Origin: Ascarosepion bandense
Taxonomy: Eukaryota; Mollusca; Cephalopoda; Sepiida; Sepiidae
Direction: 5' to 3'
Assembly (NCBI GenBank): GCA_037127315.1
Contig: JBBBDQ010001187.1
Span: 248,001 to 312,000 of the forward strand
DNA length: 64,000 nt
Shown: piece by piece, positions 9,501-23,300 of the stretch
Layout: every line of letters begins with the position of its first letter
How positions within the stretch are numbered: position 1 is the first letter of the stretch
Translations under genes and position numbers: made by a program
Notes under the pieces: model-generated
The model's database searches: none
Told to the model about the DNA's origin: nothing
The model's input: only the letters and a program-made list of their open reading frames with translations

Positions 9501-11700
9501 GCCGACAGATATACACGAATAGGAGGAACTGGTCCGTAGCAAACATGCATAATATTTAACGTGGTGCCAGTTCCTAGTTAGCAGACATAATCGTATAAGA
9601 GACGTTAGTTCCTAGCTGACAGACATACTCGTATAGGAGGGAATCGTCCGTAGCAAACAGGCATAATATTTTACGTGGTGCCATTTCCTATCTGTCAGGC
9701 ATAATCGTATAGTAGACGTTAGTTCCTAGCAGACAGACATGCACGAATAGCATTGATTGGTCCGTAGCAATCCTGCATAATATTTTACGTGGTTCCAGTT
9801 CCTGTCTGTTAGGCATAATCTTATAGGAGACGTCAGATCCTAGCAGACAGATATACTCGAATAGGGGGGACTGGTCCGTAGCAAAAAAGCATAATGTTTA
9901 ACGTGGTGCCAGTTCCTATCTGGCAGTCATAATCGTATAAGAGACGTTATTTCTTAGCAGACAGACCTACCCGAAAAGGAGGGATTGGTCCGTAGCAAAC
10001 ATGCATAATAGTTTACTTGGTGCCAGTTCCTCTCTGGCAGGCATAATCGCATATGAGACATTAGTTCCGAGCAGACAGACATATTCGAATATGAGGAACT
10101 GGTCCGCAACAAACATGCATAATATTGTTCGTGGTGCCAGTTCCTATTTGACAAGCATAATCGTATAAAAGACGCTAGTTCCTAGCAGACAGACATACTC
10201 GAATGGGAGGGACTGTTCCGTAGCAATAATATTTTACGTGGTGCAAATTCTTAGTTGTCAGACATAATCGTATAAGAGACGTTAGTTCCTAGCAGACAGA
10301 CATACTCGAATAGGGGGGACTCGTCAGTAGAAAACACGCATGATATTGTACGTGGTGCCAGTTCCTATATGGCAGTCATAATCGTATAAATGACGTTAGT
10401 TCCTAGCAGACAGACATACTCGAATAGGAGGGACTGGACCGTAGCAAACATGCATAATATTTTACGTGGTGCCAGTACGTATCTGGCAGGCATAATCGTA
10501 TAGGAGACGTTAGTTCCTAGCCCACAGACATACTCGAATAAGAGGGACTTGTCAGTAGCAAACATGCACAATAATTTACGTGGTGCCAGTTCCTATATGG
10601 CAGGCATAATCGTATAAAAGACGTTAGTTCTAGCAGACAGACATACTCGATTAGGAGGGACTGGACCGTAGCAAACTTGCATAATATTTTACGTGGTGCC
10701 AGTATGTATCTGGCAGGCATAATCGTAAAAAAGACTTTAGTTCCTAGCAAATAGACATATTCCAATAGGAGGGACTGGTCCGTAGCAAACACGCATAATA
10801 TTTTACGTGGTGCCAATTCTTAGTTGTCTGACATAATCGTATAAGAGACGTTAGTTCCTAGCAGACAGACATACTCGAAGAGGAGGGACTGTTCCGTACC
10901 ATACATGCATAATATTTTACGTGGTGCCAGTTCCTATCTGGCAGGCATAATCGTATAGGTGACGTTAGTTCCTAGCAGACAGACATGCACGTATAGTAGG
11001 GACTGGTCCCTAGCAAACATGCATAATATTTTACGTGGTTCCACTTCCTAACTTGCAGGCATAATCGTATCAGGGACGTTAGTTACTAGCAGACAGATAT
11101 ACTCGAATAGGTGGGACTGGTCCGTAGCAAAAATGCATAATATTGTACGTGGTGCCAGTTCTTAGCTGGCAGACATAATCGTATAAAAGACGTTAGTTCC
11201 TAGCAGACAGACACACTCGAATAGGAGGGACTGGTCAGTAGCAAACATGCATAATATTTTACGTGGTGCCAGTACGTATCTGGCAGGAATAATCGTATAA
11301 GAGACGTTAGTTCCTAGCAGACAGACATACTCGAATAGGAGGGACTGTTCCGTAGCAAAAATGCATAATATTTTACGTGGTGCCAGTTACTACCTCGCAG
11401 GCATAATCGTATAGGTGACGTTAGTTCCTAGCAGACAGACATACTCGAATAGGAGGGTCTGGTCTGTAGCAAACATGCATAATATTTTACGTGGTGCCAG
11501 TTCCTATCTGGCAGGCATAATCGTATAAGAGACGTTAGTTCCTAGCAGACAGACATACTCGAATAGGAGGGATGGGTCCGTAGCAAACACGCATAACATT
11601 TTATGTGGTGCCAGATTTTATCTGGCAGGCATAATCGTATAAGAGTCGTTAGTTCCTAGCAGACAGACTACTCAAATAGGAGATGCTGGTCCCTAGAAAA
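6561..11700 (+). repeat. Satellite array, mixed canonical monomers
   Basis: About 45 monomers close to the canonical 114-bp form. Within it, 7.23-7.37 kb (marker GACAAGCTCGAATATCAGGG) matches 57.77-57.93 kb, and 8.2-9.6 kb (markers GAAAAGCAAG, AAAGATTTTAGTTTC, ACCTACAAGAATAGCGGGAC) matches 58.25-59.5 kb. Positions 9.73-10.15 kb match 16.65-17.08 and 19.7-20.13 kb. Positions 10.5-11.1 kb (marker CGTAAAAAAGACTTTAG) match the 22-28.8 kb zone. One monomer near 10225 lost about 8 bp in GTAGCAATAATATTTTACG. Periodic open frames on the minus strand are not genes. Confidence 0.95.
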
Positions 11701-12560
11701 CCCCTATAATAATGTACTTGGTGCCAGTTCCTATCTGGCAGGCATAATCGTATAAGAGACATTAGTTCCTAGCAGACAGACATACTTGAATAGGAGGGAC
11801 TGGTCAGTAGCAAACATGCATAATATTTTCCGTGGTGACAGTTCCAATCTGGCAGGCATAATCGTATAAGTGACGTTAGTTTCTAGCACACAGACATACT
11901 CGAATAAGAGGGACTGATCTGTAGCAAACATGCATAATATTTTAATTGGCGCCAGTTCTTATCTGGCAGGCATAATCGTATAAGAGATATTAGTTCCTAG
12001 CAGACAGACATAATCGAATAGGAGGGACTGGTCCGTAGCAAACATGCATAAAATCTTACATGGTGCCAGTTCCTATCTGTCAGGTATAATCGCATAAGTG
12101 ACGTGGTCCCAGTTCCTATCTGGCAGGCATAATCGTATAAGAGAGGTTTGTTCCTAGCAGACAGACATACTCGAATAGGATTGACTGGTCCCTAGCAAAC
12201 ATGCATTATATTTTACGTGGGTCCAGTTCCTACCTGGCAGGCATAATCGTATAAGAGACATTAGTTCCTAGCAGACAGGCATACTCGAATGAAAGGGACT
12301 GGTCCGAAGCAAACATGCATAAAATCTTACGTGGTGCCAGTTCCTATCTTGCAGGCACAATCGTATAAGAGACGTTAGTTCCTAGCAGACAGAAAAACTC
12401 GAATAGGAGGGGCTGGTCCGTAACAAAAACGCATAAAATTTTACGTGGTTCCAGTTCCTATCTGGCAGGCATATTCGTATAAATGGCGTGGGGTCCTAGC
12501 AGGCAGACCTACTCGAATAGTTGGGATTGGTCCGTCGCAAACACGCATAATATTTTACGT
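11701..12560 (+). repeat. Satellite block paralogous to 49.7-50.5 kb
   Basis: Monomers carry GACATACTTGAATAGG, TTTTAATTGG, AGGTATAATCGCATAAG and GGGTCCTAGCAGGCAG in that order. The same order is seen at 49.75-50.48 kb. Near 12100 one monomer is cut to about 43 bp (GTGACGTGGTCCCAG). The matching site near 50117 is also short, reading GTTATGTGGTCCCAG. Offsets on either side of this point differ by one monomer length. Confidence 0.92.
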
Positions 12561-15480
12561 GGTGGCAGTTCCAATCTGGCAGGCATAATCGTATAAGAGA
12601 CGTTAGTTCCTAGCAGACAGACATACTCGAATAAGAGGGACTGGTCCGAAGCAAACATGCATAAAATTTTACGTGGTGCCAGTTCATATCTGGCAGGCAG
12701 ACTCGTGTAAGAGACGTTAGTTCCTAGTAGTCAGACATATTCGAAAAGTAGGGACTGGTCCGTAGCAAACATGCATGATATTTTACGTCGTGACAGTTCC
12801 TATCATTCAGGCATAATCCTCTTAGAGATGTTTGTTCCTAGCAGAAATAACTACTCGCAAAGGATGGACTGGTCCGTAGCAAATATGCATAATATTTTAC
12901 GTGGTGTTAGTTCCTAGCTGGCAGGCATAATCGTATAAGAGACGTTAGTTCCTAGCAGACAGATATACTCGAATAGGAGGGACTGGTACGTAGCAAACCC
13001 GCATAATATTTTATGTGGTGACAGTTCCTAGCTGGCAGGCATAATCGTATAACTGAGCGTCAGATTCTAGCAGGCAGACATATTCGAATAGTAGCGTCTG
13101 GTCCGTAGCAAACCCGCATAATATATTACGTGGTCCCACTTCCTATCTGTTTGGCATAATCGTATAAGAGACTTTAGTCCCTAGTAGACAAACATACTCG
13201 AATAGAAGTACTGGTCCGTAGGAAACACGCATAATATTTTACGTGGTGCCACTTCCTAACTGGCAGGCTTAATCGTATAAGAGAGGTTAGTTCCTAGCAG
13301 AGAGACTTAATCGAATAGGAGAGACTGGTCCGTAGCAAACACGCATAATATTTTACGTGGTGCCAGTTCCTATCTGGTAGGCATAATCGTATAAAAGACG
13401 TTAGTTCCTGGCAGACAGATATAATCGAATAGTAGGGATTGGTTCGTAGCAAACACGCATACCATTTTACGTGGTGCCAGTTCCTATCTGGTAGGCATAA
13501 TCGTAAAAAGACGTTAGTACCTAGCAGACAGACATACTGGAATATGAAGGACTGGTCCGAAGCAAACACGCATAATATTTTACGTGGTGACAGTTCCTAT
13601 CTGGCAGGCATAATCGTATAAGAGACGTTAGTTCCTGGCAGACAGATAATCGAATAGTAGGGACTGGTCCGAAAAAAACACGCATAATTGTTTACGTGGT
13701 GCCAGTTCATAACTGGTAGGCATAATCGTAAAAGAGACGTTAGTTCCTAGCAGACAGACATACTCGAATAGGAGGGACTGGTCCTTAACAAACACGCATA
13801 ATATTTCATGTGGTGCCCGTTCCTTGCTGGCAGGCTTAATAGTATAAGAGACTTTAGTTCCTAGCAGACAGACATATTCGAATAGGAGGGACTGGTCCGT
13901 AGCAAACACGCATAATATTTCACGTGGTGCCAGTTCCTATCAGTTAGGCATAATAGTATAAGGGACTTCAGTTCCTAGCAGACAGACATACTCGAATAGG
14001 AGGGACTGGTCCGTAGCAAACATGCATAATATCTTACGTGGTGCCAGTTCCTAGCTGGTAGGCATAATGGTATAAGAGACGTTAATTCCTAGCAGACAGA
14101 CATACTTGAATAGCAGGGACTGGACCGTAGCAAACATGCATAATATTTTACGTGGTGCCAGTTCCTATCTGGCCGGCATAATCGCATATGAGTCGTTAGT
14201 TCCTAGCAGACAGACATACACGAATAGGAGGGATTTGTCCGTAGCAAACATACATAATAATTTACGTGGTGCCAGTTCCTATCTTGCAGGCATAATCGTA
14301 TAAGGAACGTTAGTACCTAGCAGACAGACATACTCGAATAGTAGGGGCTGGTCCGTAGTAAACATGCATAATATTTTACGTGGTGCCAGTTCATATCTGG
14401 CAGGCATAATCGTATAAAGACATTATTTCCTAGCAGACAGACATATTCGAATAGGAGGGACTGGTACGTAGGAAACATGCATAAAATTTTACGTGGTGGC
14501 ATTTCCTATCTGGCAGGCATAATCGTATAAGTGACGTTAGTTCCTAGCAGACAGACATACTCGAATAGGAGGGACTGATCCGTAGAAAAACATGTGTAAT
14601 ATTTTACGTGGTGCCAGTTCCTATCTGGAAGGCACAATCGTATAAGAGACTTTAGTTCCTAGCAGACAGACATACTCGAATAGGAGGGACTGGTCCGTAG
14701 CAAACACGCATAATATTTTACGGAGTGCCAGTTCCTAGTTGGCAGACATAATCGTATAAGAGACGTTAGTCCCTAGCAGACAGACATACTCGAATAGGAG
14801 AGACTGGTCCGTAGCAAGCAGGCATAATATTTTACGTGGTGCCAGTTCCTATCTGGCAGGCATAATCGTATAAAAGACGTTAGTTCCAAGCAGACAGACA
14901 TACTCGAATAGGAGGGACTGGTCCGTAGCAAACATTCATAATATTTTACGTGGTGCCAGTTCCTATCTCGCAGGCATAAACGTATAAAAGACGTTAGTCC
15001 ATAGCAGACAGACATACTCGAATAGGAGGGACTGGTCCGTAGCAAATATGCATAATATTTTACGTGGTTACAGTTCATATCTTGCAGGCATAATCGTATA
15101 AAAGACGTTAGTTCCTAGAAGACAGACATACACGAATAGCAGAGACTGGTCCGTAGCAAACATGCATAATATTTTACGTGGTTGCAGTTCCTATCTGGCA
15201 GGCATAATCGTATAAAAGACGTTAGTTCCTAGCAGACAGACACACTCGAATAGGAGGGACTGGTCCGTAGCAAACACGCATAATATTGTACGGCGTGCCA
15301 GTTCCTAGTTGGCAAACATAATCGTATAGCAGACGTTAATACCTAGCAGACAGACATACTCGAATAGGAGGGACTGGTCCGTAGGAAACATGCATAATAT
15401 TTCATGTGGTGCCAGTTGCTATCTGGCAGGCATGATCGTATAAAAGACAATAGGTACTAGCAGACAGACATAATCGAATA
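12561..15480 (+). repeat. Satellite array, canonical monomers with GGTAGGCATAAT variants
   Basis: About 26 monomers close to the canonical form. CTGGTAGGCATAATCG replaces CTGGCAGGCATAATCG in several copies between about 13.37 and 14.07 kb. Many copies have the CACGCATAAT form of the A+T-rich box. Positions 14.7-15.1 kb match 55.15-55.5 kb, including GTTGGCAGACATAATCG followed by GTTAGTCCCTAGCAG. No gene is visible. Confidence 0.95.
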
Positions 15481-18400
15481 GGAGGGACTGATCCGTAGCT
15501 AACATTCATAATATTTTACGTGGTGCCAGTTCCTACTCGAATAGGAGGGAGTGGTCAGTAGCAAACACGCATAATATTTTACGTGGTGCCAGCCCTATCT
15601 GGCAGTCATGATCGTATAAAAGACGTTAGATCCTAGTAGACAGACCTACTCGAATAGGAGGGACTGGTCCGTAGCAAACATTCATAATATTTTACGTGGT
15701 TCCAGTTCCTATCTGGCAGGCATAATCGTATAGGAGACGTTAGTTCCTAGCAGACAGACATACTCGAATAGGAGGGACTGGTCCGTAGCAAACATGCATA
15801 ATATTTAACGTGGTGCCAGTTCCTATCTGGCAGGCATAATCGTATTAGAGACGTTAGTTCCTACAAGACAGACATAGTCAAAGAGCAGGGACTGGTCCGT
15901 AGAATATTTTACGTGGTGCCAGTGACTAGCTGGCAGGCATAATCGTATAAGAGTCGTTAGTTCCTATCAGACAGACATACTCGTATAGGAGGGACTGGTC
16001 CGTAGCAAAGACGCATAACATTTTACGTTGTGCCATTTCTTATTTGGCAGGCATAATTGTATAAGAGACGTCAGTTCCTAGCTGACAGACATACTAGAAT
16101 AGGAGGGAGTGGTCAGTAGCAAACACGGATAATATTTTACGTGGTGCCAGTTCCTAGTTGGCAGACCTAATCGTATAAGAGACGTTAGTTACTTGCAGAC
16201 AGACATACTCGAATGGGAGGGATTGGTCCGTAGCAAACATGCAATAATATTTTACGTGGTGCCAGTTCCTATCTGGCAGGCATAATCGTATAGGGCACGT
16301 TAGATCCTAGCAGACAGACATACACGAATATGAGGGACTGCTCCGTAGCAAGAATGCATAATATTTTACGTGGTTCCAGTTCCTAGCTGTCAGGCATAAT
16401 CGTATAAAAGACGTTAGTTACTAGCAGACAGACATACTCGACTAGGAGTGACTGGTCCCTAGCAAAAACGCATAATATTTTACGTGGTCCCTGTTCCTAT
16501 CTGGCAGGCACAATCGTATAAGAGACGTTAGTTACTAGCAGACAGACATACTCGAATAGGAGGGACTGATCCGTAGCAAACATGCATAATATTTTAAGTG
16601 GTGCCAGTTCCTATCTGGCAGGCATAAATGTATAAAAGACGGTAGTTACTACCAGACAGACATGCACGAATAGCATTGATTGGTCCGTAGCAATCATGCA
16701 TAATATTTTACGTGGTTACAGTTCCTATCTGGTAGGCATAATCGTGTAGGAGACGTTAGTTCCTAGCAGACAGATATACTGGAATAGGAGGGACTGGTCC
16801 GTAGCAAACATGCAGAAAGTTTAACGTGGTGCCAGTTCCTATCTGGCAGGCATAATCGTATAAAATACTTTATTTCCTAGCAGACAGATATACCCGAAAA
16901 GGAGGGACTGGTCCGTAGCAAACATGCATAATAGTTTACTTGGTGCCAGTTCCAATCTGGCAGGCATAATCGCATATGAGACATTAGTTCCGAGCAGACA
17001 GACATACTAGAATAGGAGGGACTGGTCCGCAACAAACATGCATAATATTTTACTTGGTGCCACTTCATATCTGGCACGCTTAATCGTATAAATGACGTTA
17101 GTTAATAACAGACAGACATATTCGAATAGGAGGGACTGGTCCTTAGCAAACATTCATAATATTTTACGTGTTTCCAGTTCCTATCTGGCAGGCATAATCG
17201 TATACGAGACGTTGGTTCCTAGCAGACAGACATAGTCAAATAGTAGGGACTGGTGCGTAGGAAACATGCATAATATTTTACGTGGTGCCAGTTCCTAGGT
17301 GGCAGGCATAATCGTATAAAAGACGTTAGTTCCTAGCAGACAGACATACTCGAATAGGAGGGACTGGTCCGTAGGAAACATGCATAATATTTTACGTGGT
17401 GCCAGTTCCTAGGTGGCAGGCATAATCGTATAAAAGACTTTAGTTACTAGCAGACAGACATAATCGAATAGGATGGACTGATCCGTAGCAAACATGCATA
17501 ATATTTTACGTGGTGCCAGTTCCTGTCTGGCAGGCATAATCGAATAAAAGACGTTAGTTACTAGCAGAGAAACCTACTCGAATAAGAGGGACTGTTCCGT
17601 AGCAAACATGCATAATATTTTACGTGGTGACAGTTCCTATCTGGCAGGCATAATCGTGGAGGAGGCGTTAGTTCCTAGCAGACAAACATACTCGAATAGG
17701 AGGGACTGGTCCGTAGGAAACATGCATAATATTTTCCGTGGTGCCAGTTACTATCTGGCCGGCATACTCGTATAAAAGACGTTAGTACCTAGCAGATAGA
17801 TATACTCGATTAGGAATGACTGGACCGTAGCAAACACGCATAATATTTTACGCGGTGCCAGTTCCTAGTTGGCAGAAATAATCGTATAAGAGACGTTAGT
17901 TCCTAGCAGAGAGACATACTCGAATAGGAGGGATTGGTCCGTAGCAAACATGCAATAATATTTTACGTGGTGCCAGTTCCTATCTGGCAGGCATAATCGT
18001 ATAAGACACGTTACATCCTAGCAGACAGACATACACGAATATGAGGGACTCCTCCGTACGTGGTTCCTGTTCCTAGCTGTCAGGTATAATCGTATAAAAG
18101 ACGTTAGTTACTAGTAGACAGACATTCTCGAATAGGAGGGACTGGTCCGTAGTAAACATGCATAATATTTTACGTGGTTTCAGTTCCTATCTGCCAGGCA
18201 TAATGGTATAGGAGACCTTAGTTCCTAGCAGACAGACATACACGAATAGGAGGGACTGGTCCGTAGAATACAAGCATAATATTTTACGTGGTTCCAGTTC
18301 CTATCTGGCAGGCATAATCGTATTAGAGTCGTTAGTTCGTAACAGACAGACATACTCGAATAGGAGGGACTGGTCCGTAGCAAACACGCATAATATTTTA

Positions 18401-20300
18401 CGTGGTGCCAGTTCTTATTTGGCAGGCATAATCGTATAAGGGTCGTCAGTTCCTAGCAGACTGACATATTCGAATAGTAAAGACTGGTCCGCAGCAAACA
18501 TGCATAATAATTTACGTGGTGAGAGTTCCTAGCTTGCAGGCATAATCGTATTATAGACGTTAGTTCCTAGCAGACAGACATACACGAATAGGAGGGATTG
18601 GTCCGTAGCAAACACGCATAATATTCTACGTGGTGCCACTTCCTATCTGGGAGGCATAGTCGTATAAAAGACGTTAGTTACTAGCATACAGACATACTCG
18701 AATAGAAGGGACTGGTCCGTAGCAAACACGCATAATATTTTACGTGGTGCCAATTCCTATCTTGCAGGCATAATCGTTTAAGATATGTTAGTTCATAGCA
18801 GACAGACATACTCGAATAGGAGAGACTGGTCCGTAGCAAACATGCATAATATTGTCCGTGGTGCCAGTTCCTATCTGTCAGGCATACTCATATAGGAGAC
18901 GTTACTTACTAGCAGACAGACATACACGAATAGGAGGGACTGGTCCGTAGCAAACATGCATAACATTTAACGTGGTGACAGTTCCTATCTGGCAGGCATA
19001 ATCGTATAAGATACGTTAGTTCCTAGTAGACAGACATACTCGAAAAGGAGGGACTGGTCCGTAGCAAACATGCATAATATTTTACGTGGTGACAGTTCCT
19101 ATCTGGCAGGCGTAATCGTATAAGAGACGTTAGTTCCTAGCAGACAGACATACACGAATAGGAGAGACTTGTCCGTAGCAAACATGCATAATATTTTCCG
19201 TGGTGCCAGTTCCTATCTTGCAGGCAGAATCGTATAAGAGACGTTAGTTCCTAGCAAACAGACATAATCGAAAAGGAGGGATTGGTCCGTAGCAAACATG
19301 CATAATATTTTACGTGGTGACAGTTCCTATCTGGCAGGCATAATCGTATAAGAGACGTTAGTTCCTAGCAGACAGACATACACGAATAGGAGAGACTGGT
19401 CAGTAGCAAACATGCATAACATTTTACGTGGTGTCAGTTCCGATCTGGCAGGCATAATTGTATAAGAGACGTTAATTCATAGCAGACAGACATACTCGAA
19501 TAGGAGGGACTGGTCCGTAGCAAACACGCATAATATTTTACGTGGTGCCAGTTCCCAGTTAGCAGACATAATCTTATAAGAGACGTTAGTTCCTAGCAGT
19601 CAGACATACTCGAATAGGAGGGAATCGTCCGTAGCAAACAGGCATAATATTTCACGTGGTGCCATTTCCTATCTGGCAGGCACAATCGTATAGGAGACGT
19701 TAGTTCCTAGCAGACAGACATGCACGAATGGCATTGATTGGTCCGTACCATCATGCATAATATTTTACGTGGTTCCAGTTCCTATCTGGTAGGCATAATC
19801 GTATAGGAGACGTTAGTTCCTAGCAGACAGATATACTCGAATAGGAGGGACTCGTTCGTAGCAAACATGCATAAATCTAACGTGGTGCCAGTTCCTATCT
19901 GGCAGGCATAATCGTATAAGATACGTTATTTCCTAGCAGACAAACATACTCGAATAGGGGGGACTGGTCCGTAGCAAACATGCATAATAGTTTACTTGGT
20001 GCCAGTTTTTATCTGGCAGGCATAATCGCATATGAGACATTAGTTCCGAGCAGACAGACATTCTAGAATAGGAGGGACTGGTCCGAAACAAACATGCATA
20101 ATATTTTATTTGGTGTAACTTCCTATCTGGCAAGCATAATCTTATAAAAGTCGTTAGTTCTTAGCAGACAGTCATACTCGAATAAGAGGGACTGGTCCGT
20201 AGCAAACATGCATAATATTTTACGTGGTGCCAGTCCCTATCTGGCACGCTTAATCGTATAAATGACGTTAGTTCGTAGCAGACAGACATACTCGAATGGA
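15481..20300 (+). repeat. Satellite array with repeated 3-kb-spaced blocks
   Basis: The chimeric junction AGTTCCTACTCGAATAGG near 15534 repeats the one near 41. Markers GACATGCACGAATAGCATTG, then TATACCCGAAAAGG or a relative, then GTTCCGAGCAGACAG occur near 16.65-17.0 and 19.7-20.05 kb, about 3056 bp apart, and also near 9.73-10.07 kb. Two monomers have deletions in the A+T-rich box: near 15900 (GTAGAATATTTTACG) and near 18057 (CCGTACGTGG, about 21 bp lost). No gene is visible. Confidence 0.94.
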
Positions 20301-23300
20301 AGGGACTGTTCCGTAGCAAACACGCATAATATTTTACGTGGTGACAGTTCCTAGTTGGCAGACATAATCGTATAGAAGACGTTAGTTCCTAGCAGACAGA
20401 CATACTCGAATATGAGGGACTGGTCCGTAGCAAACATTCATAATATTTTACGTGGTTCCAGTTCCTATCTGGCAGGCATAACCGTTTAGGAGACTTTAGT
20501 TCCTAGCAGACAGACATACTCGAATAGGAGGGACTGGTCCGTAGCAAACATGCATAATATTTAACGTGGTACCAGTTCCTATCTGGCGGGCATAATCGTA
20601 TAAGAGACGTTAGTTCCTAGGAGACAGACATAGTCGAAGAGCAGGGAGTGGTCCGTAGCAAACATGTATAATATTTTACGTGATGCCAGTTACTAGCTGG
20701 CAGGCATAATCTTATAAGAGACGTTAGTTCCTACCAGACAGACATACTCGAATATAAGGGACTGGTCCGTAGCAAACACGCATAACATTTTACGTGGTGC
20801 CAGTTCTTATTTGTCAGGCATAATTGTATAAGAGACGTCAGTTCCTAGCAGACAGACATTCTAGAATAGTAGGGACTGGTCCGCAGCAAACAATGCATAA
20901 TAATTTACGTGGTGAGAGTTCCTAGCTGGCAGACATAAGCGTATAAGAGACGTTAGTTAATAGCAGACAGACATACTCGAATAGGAGGGACTGTACCGTA
21001 GCAAACATGCATAATATTTTACGTGGTGCCAGTTCCTATCTGGCAGGCATACTCATATAGGAGACGTTAGTTACTAGCAGCAGACATAGACGAATAGGAG
21101 GGACTGGTCCGTATCAGACATGCATAATATTTTACCTGGTTCCATTTCCTATGTGATAGGCGTAAACGTATAGGAGACTATAGTTCCTAGCAGACAGACA
21201 TATTCGAATAGGAGGGACTGTTCCATAGCAAACACGCATAATATTTTACGTGGTGACAGTTCCTTGTTGACAGACATAATCGTATAGAAGACGTTAGTTC
21301 CTAGCAGACAGACATACTCGAATATGAGGGAGTGGTCAGTAGTAAACATGCATAATATTCTACGTGGTGACAGCGTTATCTGGCAGGCATGATCGTATAA
21401 AAGTTGTTAGTTCCTACTAGACTGACATATTGGAATAGGAGGGACTGGTCCGTAGCAAACATTTATAATATTTTACGTGGTGCCAGTTCTTATCTGGCAG
21501 GCATAATCGTATAGGAGAGGTTATTTCCTAGCAGACAGACATAACCGAATAGGAAGGACTGGTCCGTAGCAAACATGCATAATATTTTACGTGGTTCCAA
21601 TTCCTATCTGGCAGGCATAATCGTATAGGAGACGTTAGTTCCTAGCATTCAGACATACTCGAAAAAGGTGGACTGGTCCGGAGCAAACATGCATAATATT
21701 TGACGTGGAGCCAGTACCTATCTTGCAGGCATAATCGTATAAGAGTCGTTATTTCCTAGCAGACAGACATACACGAATAGGAGGGATTGGTCCTTAGCAA
21801 ACATGTATAATATTTTACGGGATGCCAGTTCCTATCTGGCAGGCATAATCGTATAAAAGATGTTAGTTCCTAGCAAACAGACATACTCCAAAAGGAGGGA
21901 CTGGTCCGTAGCAAACACGCATAATATTTTACGTGGTGACAGTTCCTATCTGGCAGGCATAATCGTATAGGAGACGTTCGTTCCTAGCAGACAGACATAC
22001 TCCAATAGGAGGGACTTGTCAGTAGCAAACATGCATAATATTGTACGTGGTGCCAGTTCCTATATGGCAGGCATAATCGTATAAAAGACGTTAGTTCCTA
22101 GCAGACAGACTTACTCGAATAGGAGGGACTGGACCGTAGCAAACATGCATAATATTTTACGTGGTACCAGTACGTATCTGGCAGGCATAATCGTAAAAAA
22201 GACTTTAGTTCCTAGCAAATACACATACTCGAATAAAAGGGACTGGTCCGTAGCAAACACGCATAATATTTTACGTGGTGCCAATTCTTAGTTGTCAGAC
22301 ATAATCGTATAAGAGACGTTAGTTCCTAGCAGAAAGACATACTCGAATAGGAGGGACTGTTCCGTAGCAAACATGCATAATATTTTACGTGGTGCCAGTT
22401 TTTATCTGGCAGGCGTAATCGTATACGTGGCGTTAGTTCCTAGCAGACAGACATGCACGTATAGTAGGGACTGGTCCGTAGCAAATATGCATAATATTTT
22501 ACGTGGTTCCACTTCCTACCTTGCAGGCATAATCGTATAAGTGACGTTAGTTCCTAGCAGACAGATATACTCGAATAGGAGGGACTGGTCCGTAGCAAAC
22601 ATGCATAATATTTAACGTGGTGCCAGTTCATATCTGGCAGGCATAATCGTATAAAAAACTATAGTTCCTAGCAGACAGACATACTCGAATAGAAGGGACT
22701 GGTCTGTAGCAAACATGCATAATATTTTACGTGGTGCCAATTCTTAGTTGTCAGACATAATCTTATAAAAGACGTTAGTTCCTAGCAGAGAGAAATACTC
22801 TTATAGGAGGGACTGGACCGTAGCAAACATGCATAATATTTTACTCGGAGCCAGTACGTATCTGGCAGGCATTATCGTAAAAAAGACTTTAGTTCCTAGC
22901 AAATAGACATACTCCAATAGGGGGGACTGGTCCGTAGCAAACACGCATAATATTTTACGTGGTGCCAGTTCCTATCTGGCAGGCATAATCGTATAAGAGA
23001 CGTTAGTTCCTAGCAGACAGACATACTCGTATAGGAGGGACTGGTCCCTAGCAATCATACATAATATTTAGGTGGTGCAATTTCCTGTCTGGCAGCCATA
23101 ATCGTATGAAGACGTTAGTTCCTATCAGACAGACATACTCGAATAGGACGGACTGGTCCGTAGCAAACATGCATAATATTGTACGTGGTGCCAATTCCTA
23201 TATGGCAGGCATAATCGTATAAAAGACGTTAGTTCCTAGCAGACAGACATACTCGAATAGGAGGGACTGGACCGTAGCAAACATGCATAATATTTTACGT

